64,000 nt of DNA, taken from NCBI GenBank assembly GCA_024036415.1, contig JAMWET010000483.1, positions 217,001 to 281,000 on the forward strand, in the 5' to 3' direction. Below the pieces are notes generated by a model, which saw nothing but the letters and a program-made list of their open reading frames with translations, was not told the origin of the DNA and searched no databases. This DNA comes from Prochilodus magdalenae (lineage: Eukaryota > Chordata > Actinopteri > Characiformes > Prochilodontidae). Both the position numbers and the translations under genes were made by a program. Within the stretch, counting starts at the first letter, position 1. Every line of letters begins with the position of its first letter. Below are positions 57,300-64,000 of this stretch, piece by piece.

Positions 57300-57857
57300 A
57301 GGACCACCACAGAGCAGGTAGTATGTGGGTGGTGGGTAATTCTCAGCACTGCAGGGACACTGACGTGGTGGTGGTGTGTTAGTGTGGGTGGTGCTGGTGT
57401 GAGTGGATCAGACACAGCAGTGCTGCTGGAGTGTTTAGACACTGTGTCCACTCACTGTCCACTCTATTAGACACTCCTACCTTGCTGGTCCACCTTGTAG
57501 ATGGACAGTCAGAGACGATAGCTCACCTGCTGCTGCACAGTGCAGTGTTGGTCATCCTCTAGTCCTTTATCTGTGGTCACAGGACGCTGCCCACAGGACG
57601 CTGCCCACAGGACCCTGCCCACAGGACGCTGCCCACAGGACGCTGCCCACAGGACGCTGCCCACAGGACGCTGTTGTGCTGGATATTTTGGTCGGTGGAC
57701 GATTCTCAGTCCAGCTGTGACTCTAAGGTGTCCAGCAGCACTGCTGTGTCTATTCCACTCACACACCGCACACACTAACACACCACCACCACCACCTTAG
57801 TGCCACTACAGTGCTGAGAATGACCCACCACCATCATACCTGCTCTGTGGTGGTCCT
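57300..57857. mobile_element. Fold-back DNA element with a 14-bp minisatellite at its axis
   Basis: The ends are inverted: 'aggaccaccacagagcaggt' on the left pairs with 'ctgctctgtggtggtcct' on the right. Homology continues inward through 'ctcagcactg', 'gtggtggtgtgttagtgtg' and 'gacacagcagtgctgctgga', giving arms of roughly 150 bp. Such elements are common in fish. In the centre, at 57578-57675, are seven 14-bp units of 'cacaggacgctgcc'. Short frames through the repeat are artefacts. Confidence 0.75.
57578..57675. repeat. 14-bp tandem repeat (7 copies)
   Basis: Seven 'cacaggacgctgcc' units with one C-for-G variant in the third and a divergent last unit. Located at the centre of the fold-back element. 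Confidence 0.95.
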
Positions 57858-58639
57858 GTGGGGGTCCTGACCATTGAAGAACAGGGTAATACAGTATACA
57901 GAGAAACAGATGGACTACAGTCTGTCACTGTAGAGCTACAAGGTGCTCCTGTATGCTCAGTGGAGCTGATATCACTCACCTCCCAGCCTGAAAACAACTC
58001 ACCTAATTTGTTTTGCAAGAACCACATTCAGGGATTAGCAACCAGCTGGAGGTCAGTTACAGTTAGCGAGTCTCTCATTTCATAAGTGTATTAGCCAGCT
58101 GTCCCACATAACAGCACTTCCTGTGAGTGAGCGCAAAGACTGTTTGTGTCTGATGTACTAGAACTCCTGGTCGATTAAAAACCCAGCTGCCTACACAAAC
58201 TGGGGCTTGAACAGACTAGTCAGCTTTCTGACTCGCCAGTGATGCATTAGGCTTGATGGGGCTTAGTCACTGATCACACAGTTATGACATTAGCAGCATG
58301 GAAGCATCAGAGAAGACAGCAGGTGATGAGTGGTTTCCAGAAGGCTAGCAATGCAACCTGAGGTTCGTTGGACAGGGCACACCATGCACTACCATACGGC
58401 TCCATCCTTTGATTTCTCCTTTGATCTACAGAGCCTGGAAGATTTGGATTTGAATGCATCTTGGAGTTCCTGAGGACTAGAACGAAGACCAAGCCTAGAG
58501 TCATGTGGTGTTAAACAGAGATTCACGAAGCAATTGTTTACAGGCCTACATGTTGCACCTCCATCTCTCCAGCATCTGTTTGAAATCTGAGCACTTCAAA
58601 GACCAGATGTCTTGAATTTCTGGTTGACCATCTTGTGTA
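57858..58639. other. Unassigned sequence
   Basis: No gene or element recognised with confidence. Confidence 0.3.
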
Positions 58640-59010
58640 TGTTATCATATTTTATACGGCTCTAGAAATAAAATTAAGAAACTCCAGTCTCCACATGTAC
58701 AGCATGTTCTTAGTGAGGAACCGAAGGTTGGGTTCTAGCTTTACTGGCAGATACAGTGAGCGTCTGATTCATAAGAACAAGGTCAAGCAGCAAACACACA
58801 GGACAACACAGCTACAGACTGGCAGAGGGCCAAACCCACTCTCTACTGACCGTGATGAGCGCCACCTCATTCCAATGTCCCTTACACACCGTAAGATGAC
58901 CTTCAGTGACCTACAGAGAGACTGGCGAGCGGTGGCTGGGGTGAAACGCACAGCGAGCATGGTTCTAAGAACAGGCTTCTGGAGGTCATTAGTGATTTTC
59001 TAAATAAACA
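58640..59010 (+). pseudogene. Tc1-like transposase N-terminal fragment
   Basis: From about 58790 the plus-strand frame reads GRGPNPLSTDRDERHLIPMS, then LTHRKMTFSDLQRDWRAVAG and VKRTASMVLRTGF. This corresponds to the second helix-turn-helix (paired-like) domain of Tc1 transposases with the preceding GRP-like linker. The catalytic domain is missing. The 5' side has 'gaaataaaattaagaaactc', reminiscent of a Tc1 leader. It is distinct from families A-D in this window. Confidence 0.65.
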
Positions 59011-60084
59011 GATCTAATACAATATCTGATCTGGAGTTTGGGAGACATGGTTCCAGTAGTGTAGAGAATCAAACAGAACTGAGGAATTCTGGTCCAACAC
59101 AAACCCAGAACCTGTACAGCTAGAGACACTGATCAGTTTCAGGTGGGCTCTTACATTTTTCTCTAAAAGACTACTATAAAAAAAGTCATGTGGGGTTGAA
59201 GACGGTAGGTCATGGCACCATAAAATTTGAAGTCACTCTGATTTTCTGCAAGTCATGTTGCTGTAAATTTGTCTGGCTCTCTGGATTGCCATTGCATGTG
59301 ATCTCCAATTCCCCCGAAGACTAGCAATGCAGTCCAGCTTGGCTTTATCATGGATTTGTAAAGTCACTTCCTGCAAAGCATTCCCGTCTCCAATGGTTGC
59401 ACTCATGACGTCATTGGTAAACGGTCAATATCGACTCAACTTTCATCCATTTCATCATCAACTTTTGACTCTACAACAAATCTAAAGTCGTCCAACCCCT
59501 AGCTTCTACCGTACTGTGCCAGCCATACCAAAACTGAGCTGGTGCTAATGGCCTTTAGGCTGTACATTTATTAAGCAGCGCCATCAAACTCAGCTAAAGA
59601 CTCAACCGGATTAAACTGAACATCAGTGGTCTGCTGAGGAAAGGTGATGCAACATCACACGTCGGTGTACCTTCCAAACCATCAAAGGCAGCACAAAGTA
59701 GCTGTTATGCAAGTTTGCTCTTCGAGCGTGAGGAAAAAACTTCCATGCATCCCACATCAACGGAATACCGCCCTCTCCTGATGGGCCGGTCAATAATGCA
59801 CGAGGAACATCAAAAGCACCTGGCGTAAGGCCATTTTCTTTCAGCAAAATAACTTTGAATTGATTTAGAGCTCATTCACCTAGTCTGTCAATATCAGAGG
59901 AGGAGAAGAAATAATAATGGCTAGGGAGGGTGGGGGTGGGGGTGGTTGTGTTGGGGGGTGGAGGTTCAGGTCTCCATCCCCAGATTGAATTAACGCGCTG
60001 AAACACACGTCACCACGTAAGAACCGGGGTGGATCGAATGAAAGCTCTCACCGCGAGGAGCGCCACGACCCCCACCGGAGAGAA
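59011..60084. other. Unassigned sequence
   Basis: A minus-strand open frame (59623-59847; begins at a TTG, not an ATG) encodes PGAFDVPRALLTGPSGEGG-type sequence. I do not recognise it; a GT that could serve as a splice donor occurs after VWK. It could be an orphan exon or chance. A G-rich run is at about 59930-59960. Confidence 0.25.
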
Positions 60085-60900
60085 ACACTAGCTAAGTAAT
60101 CTATTCAAGTTAATGAATGATCTTCCCCTGCACTTCTCCATTAGCTGGAGCTTCTGACATGTGATGGCTCCGGATGGGACATGACTCATCTGCCGCGAAC
60201 GCCCGTGACTGGAGCACGTTCATCTGTCAGCTGTATTAAAACACGGAGTCGGCTTTCAAAGGGAAGACGTGATGCAATTGTCTGGCTGTCAGTGGCGGCT
60301 CTCAGGCAGATGAGTTAATGAGCGTTTCTGTTTTCGCGATTGGCAAAGCCGTGGTTGACAAACGAGGAATTACAAACTTGACAAAAGTTTGCCGTCACTC
60401 TATTTACATGCACGTACTTCTACATTTAAGTCAGAGAAATGAAGACTGGAAGACTCATTCGCTGCTCCAGGCACTTTTCCGTGACGGCATAATGATAAAC
60501 GCTAGCTTCGTTTAGGCCTTGCTGTGGTGGTACGGATAGGGATGAGGGTAACGGGGTAGGGACAGATCCGGAAGACAATCCTGCCCTGGGAAGATGAAAG
60601 CAAGACAACAGGCCTCAACAAGAGCTCATCCGAACTGTTGTACGTATAAGCCTTCGGCGGTACATCAAGGTCAAACCACCTCGGAGATATCACGAGCCGT
60701 TTTAAGAGGGTCCGCTATCCGCGGAATGGTCCTGGGCGGGAGCCGTCTTTTTTTAAATGCACTTCCCATTAAACTTTTAGCTGTTTGTTTGTAAGCTCCT
60801 CCGTCCCGGCGGAGGCAGCCATCAGGATGGCTTTGCGTGCTTTGTTTGTCCAAAGTGTGGCCTACTTCTTCCCAAATCTTTCCCAAACACATTCTTATTT
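60085..60900. other. Candidate conserved non-coding elements
   Basis: Two high-complexity stretches. The first (60090-60420) has 'gttaatgaatgatcttcccc', 'tctccattagctggagct' and 'caaacttgacaaaagtttgc'. The second (60690-60900) has 'tttaaatgcacttcccatta' and CpG-containing flanks. No repeat relatives and no recognisable domain. Conservation is untested. Confidence 0.25.
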
Positions 60901-61870
60901 AATATGGACAGATAGGATGCCTAGTGCAATATCTGGATGTGCGGGGGGGCTACGAATGCCAGAAGCCATATTCATAAGCTATCTTGGGAAAGGATGCCCA
61001 CTCACCCCAAGCACCTGGCATCGAGGACTGTAAGAGCAGCACCCTTGACCCGGAATTCTTAATAAGCAGCAGGTTGTGATGTTGAAATCACCGGAGTGGA
61101 ACGATTAGGAAGGGAAAGAAAATTCCACCCCCTAGACCAACAGCGGGAACACAGTCAGCGGTCTGCCAGTGAGACCATCAGACGCTAAAACAGATTGTCA
61201 GGTGGTGTTCTTCTCTGAGCTGATTTCATCAATCTGCTGCACGAAAGTCTTTCACGCATTATTGACTGCTAGCTCGTCCTTGCTCCTTTGGGTGAACGAG
61301 GTTCGGAACGCCGAACAAAAGCTTTGTCAGTGTTGGTGTTCGTTATTGTGGTGTTGAGGTGCCCGATACGTCACCAGTGATGTTCTGGCGACGCCAGATT
61401 AATGTACGGTAATTGATAAATGCTAGCTGTGCTTGTGCACCCTGGGTCATGATGATGATCAGATGTTGAGTAATGGTATGAGCTCATGGTCTAATGGGAC
61501 GTCATTGGTCATGTGGACAGAGTGAGTTGAGTATTCGATTTTTTTCTTCTTTCCTGATTTTTCCTCTTTTCCAGGTCAGACAGCTTGGCCCGTGTTTGGC
61601 TAGGTGTGCGGATGTTAGCTCATAGAAACTAGTCATTATGTTGAACCCGGATTATGTGAACCCAGAAACGATCTAGACCCAAGGGGAAGTTATGTAAGAG
61701 GCTGGAGGGAACCTGGAAACTCTTATGTCCTCTTCTCTTCTTTTGAAACTCGTTCTACCATTTGGAATTCTGGAATTCGTTTGGTTCCAACATGGATCCA
61801 CCATTTCTAGAGCATTCCTGTGGCAGGCTCAGTCCGCCAAACAGTCATGACCACAGTTATACGATTCTAG
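60901..61870. other. Unassigned sequence
   Basis: No exon, RNA gene or repeat recognised. Confidence 0.35.
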
Positions 61871-61874
61871 TATA

Positions 61875-62378
61875 CACCATATTGCCAAAAATTATTCGCT
61901 CATCTGCTTTCACTTAAATCCATAGGGTTTGTTATGATGTCGGCCCAGCTATAACTGCCTCGACTCTAGGAAGGTTAAGGAATGTGTTTATAGGAATTTT
62001 ATTTTGACCATTTTTCCAGAAGTGCATTGGTGAGGTCAGACACTGATGTTGGACGAGAAAGGCCTGGCTCTCAGTCTCCACTCTAACCTCATCCCAAAGG
62101 TGTTCTATCAGGTTGAGTTCAGGACTCTGTGCAGACCAGTCCAGTTCCTCCACACCAGACTCGCTCATCCATGTCTTTATGGAGCTTGCTCTGTGCACCG
62201 GTGTGCGGTCATGTTGGAACAGGAAGGGGCCGTCCCCAAACTGTCCCACAAAGTTGGGAGCATGGAATGGTCCAGAGTCTCTTGGTCTGCTGCAGCATTA
62301 AGAGTTCCTTTCACTGGCACTATTGGGCGGAGCCCAACTCCTGAAAAACAACCCCACACCATAAACCCCCTCTCTTTA
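61875..62378 (-). mobile_element. Tc1 family C copy with preserved 3' terminus
   Basis: Starts CACCATATTGCCAAAAATTA at 61875 after a TA (61873-61874). The minus strand encodes QFGDGPFLFQHD (second catalytic Asp, about 62210-62248) and SPELNLIEHLWDE (catalytic Glu, about 62090-62130), with frame breaks after it. It is truncated near 62378, before the first catalytic region. Confidence 0.8.
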
Positions 62379-62501
62379 TTGGTGCAAAGGAGGACATGGC
62401 AGGAGGGAATGCCATACACTTCACTGGGTGGAAAGATTGGTAAGGGCACACACTGGAATGAAACTGAAATGGTATCTTGGCAAGTAGCATTATATCATAA
62501 G

Positions 62502-62996
62502 CCCACCAGACCAAAATGAGTCACCTTGTGTGTTTAAGGTAGTAGTAACTTCAGGCTCCTGCAGATGGCGCTGCATGAGGATGAAGGGGCTATAAATACC
62601 TGTGGGGGTGTGAGTGACGGGATACATAGATTGGGAAGAGGTGCTACAGTGCAGGGAATGTCTCGTTCCATGTGTGGAAAACGCTCCAGAGCAGATGTTA
62701 ATGATTGGCTAAGAGAAGTGACTGCATGTGGGCGTGGCCAAAGACCATAGTGTGAAGGAAGTAGCTGAATCTGCAGGTGTATGGAAGCAGTGTACGGTCA
62801 TATGGGTCTACCAGCAGTGGCTAAAATCCCAGTCTACAGGGAATTGGCATCCACCAAATCTGGCACCAAGTGTGAAATTCTTTGGTGTAAGAGTGTCTGA
62901 ACACTGATGTAGCCTACATCCAAATCCAATTCCAACTCTTATTCCTGCTTGTGGACGTTTTCCAGTAACGGGTAGCTATTTTTCTTCGTCCGGTAC
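62502..62996 (+). mobile_element. Tc1 family B copy, near full length of the non-autonomous form
   Basis: Begins 'ccaccagaccaaaatgagtc' and ends near 'ttcttcgtccggtacg'. The interior matches 38868-39335 and 28612-29112. Degraded but spans both ends, at about 495 bp. Confidence 0.7.
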
Positions 62997-63866
62997 GCTT
63001 ATCTTGATTGGCATATTGTGCCCTTGCAGCAAGGGCATAGCCACAAACTGAACATTTTGGGGGTGGGGTGGGTGCAAGTTGAGCACATCTGAATAACACT
63101 GGGGTGTGTCCTCCTCAATGTACTCCATATTACAGATACTGTCTTGCTACAAAGAAAGATGGCCGCCCCCGGTTAAAGCATGGATTCCCCACAGAGCTAG
63201 CTGCTGATATAAAAGCTTACCCATGATCATCTAAAGTGTGGGAACAGTGTAGACCGAGACCCAACATAGTGAGGCTCTGTAAGCTCTGTAAATTGGAACT
63301 AGCTTATCACAGCAGTACCGCTGCTATGCACCAGCACTAGAAGCTAAAGCATCCTGGGAGGCTTTGTCAAGATGGCAGCAAGACAGCACCACAGGTCCTG
63401 TTTACCTTTTGTCCTCGCGCTGGGAACATGATACTGAGGGACTACCAGCATGAGATTTGAGTCTTTAATGTTTTTAAATAACAGCATGATCATACTCAAA
63501 TAGTGTTAAGTCATTTCCACACACAGGATAAAAGAAACATCACAGATTCAGCATCAAACTGAGGGAATTATTTGGTTATCATTTTAGGAATGTATAGTTG
63601 TTAATAGCCCAGACATGAGGACACAGTCGTATCTGGTGTAGTGAGGCTAGGATACAGGATGGAAAATTCAGAATGAGGGACGTCCTGAAAAGTAAGGGGT
63701 CATATTTCTGTGTGAGATACAGACATTTTGGTTGAAGGTGGGTTTTAAAGCTACACTCAGTGTAAGGATTTGCAGAGTGAACCTTGAGATAGGGGAAACG
63801 CTTAGTTTGGAAATTACATCACCTCCTGAACACTGTGTACTGTAAAAATGGAAGCTCTGTACCACG
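62997..63866. other. Unassigned sequence
   Basis: No gene or repeat recognised. Confidence 0.35.
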
Positions 63867-64000
63867 GCTCATTTTCACTACAGCTCACTTTCACTACAGC
63901 TCACTTTCACTACAGCTCACTTTCACCACAGCTCACTTTCACTACTGCTCACATTCACCACAGCTCACTTTCACTACAGCTCTTTTTCACCACAGCTCAC
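63867..64000. repeat. 16-bp minisatellite (cut by window end)
   Basis: About eight units of 'gctcactttcactaca' with a T/C variant (ctaca/ccaca) and a ctcttt variant. Continues beyond the window. Confidence 0.95.

Noticed and set aside
57509..57800. Coding repeat (GQRPVGSVLWAAS) on the minus strand
   Set aside because: It is the translation of the 14-bp tandem repeat inside a fold-back element.

Overview
This window looks like gene-poor nuclear DNA from a teleost fish. It is crowded with Tc1/mariner remnants of types familiar from fish genomes. It also holds hAT-type and fold-back elements, tRNA-derived SINE pieces, LINE-like 3' ends, long minisatellites and simple repeats. The mix is compatible with an otophysan such as a characiform or catfish, but the species is an inference. 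I see no prokaryotic operon, rRNA gene, functional tRNA gene or CRISPR array. No complete multi-exon protein gene can be demonstrated.

Layout. 1-5 kb: weak or unassigned sequence with three Tc1 remnants. 4.9-6.4 kb: a CpG-rich block with a CCAAT box and a short ORF resembling the start of a MADF (Myb/SANT-like) domain, directly abutting a 740-bp inverted repeat. 6.9-8.9 kb: an array of a 'GGTTCTATATAGAACC'-type repeat. 12.2-16.1 kb: a 64-bp minisatellite and a 144-bp tandem repeat, the second interrupted by a collapsed copy of the first. 17.2-20.5 kb: AT, GACA and GA repeats. 20.6-23.7 kb: a complete non-autonomous Tc1 element, then an older Tc1 copy that carries a nested hAT-type MITE and is fused to another Tc1 family. 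24.5-34.7 kb: two arrays of one 39-bp minisatellite in opposite orientations, with more Tc1 copies and a tandem 943-bp duplication between them. 35.6-49.6 kb: further minisatellites (21, 32 and 16 bp), a second MITE, a dimeric ~590-bp higher-order repeat with an internally deleted Tc1 inside it, and LINE tails. 50.3-53.8 kb: a polypyrimidine tract and its inverted polypurine counterpart, enclosing about 0.7 kb of high-complexity sequence. 53.9-64 kb: a tRNA-SINE, enhancer-like unique blocks, a GGAATT-type array, a fold-back element, further Tc1 pieces and the start of another minisatellite.

Tc1 families. For cross-reference I call them A (all informative copies share one internal deletion), B (non-autonomous copies plus one catalytic fragment), C (the family with the CACTATATTGCC-type end) and D (CACTAAATGGCC-type end). 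Two unrelated recurring repeats are called E and F. None of these labels comes from a database; they rest on alignments made by eye inside the window and on remembered fish repeat types. Most transposase ORFs are broken.

Non-repetitive blocks rich in homeodomain-like and octamer-like words (about 10.2, 16.4, 30.0, 40.2, 51.3-51.9, 54.6 and 60.2 kb) suggest a gene desert or giant intron with possible conserved non-coding elements. Interspecies alignment is needed to test this. The items most worth following up are the hairpin/MADF locus, the MITE pair with 8-bp target duplications, the shared-deletion Tc1 family, and the inverted arrays around 50-54 kb.
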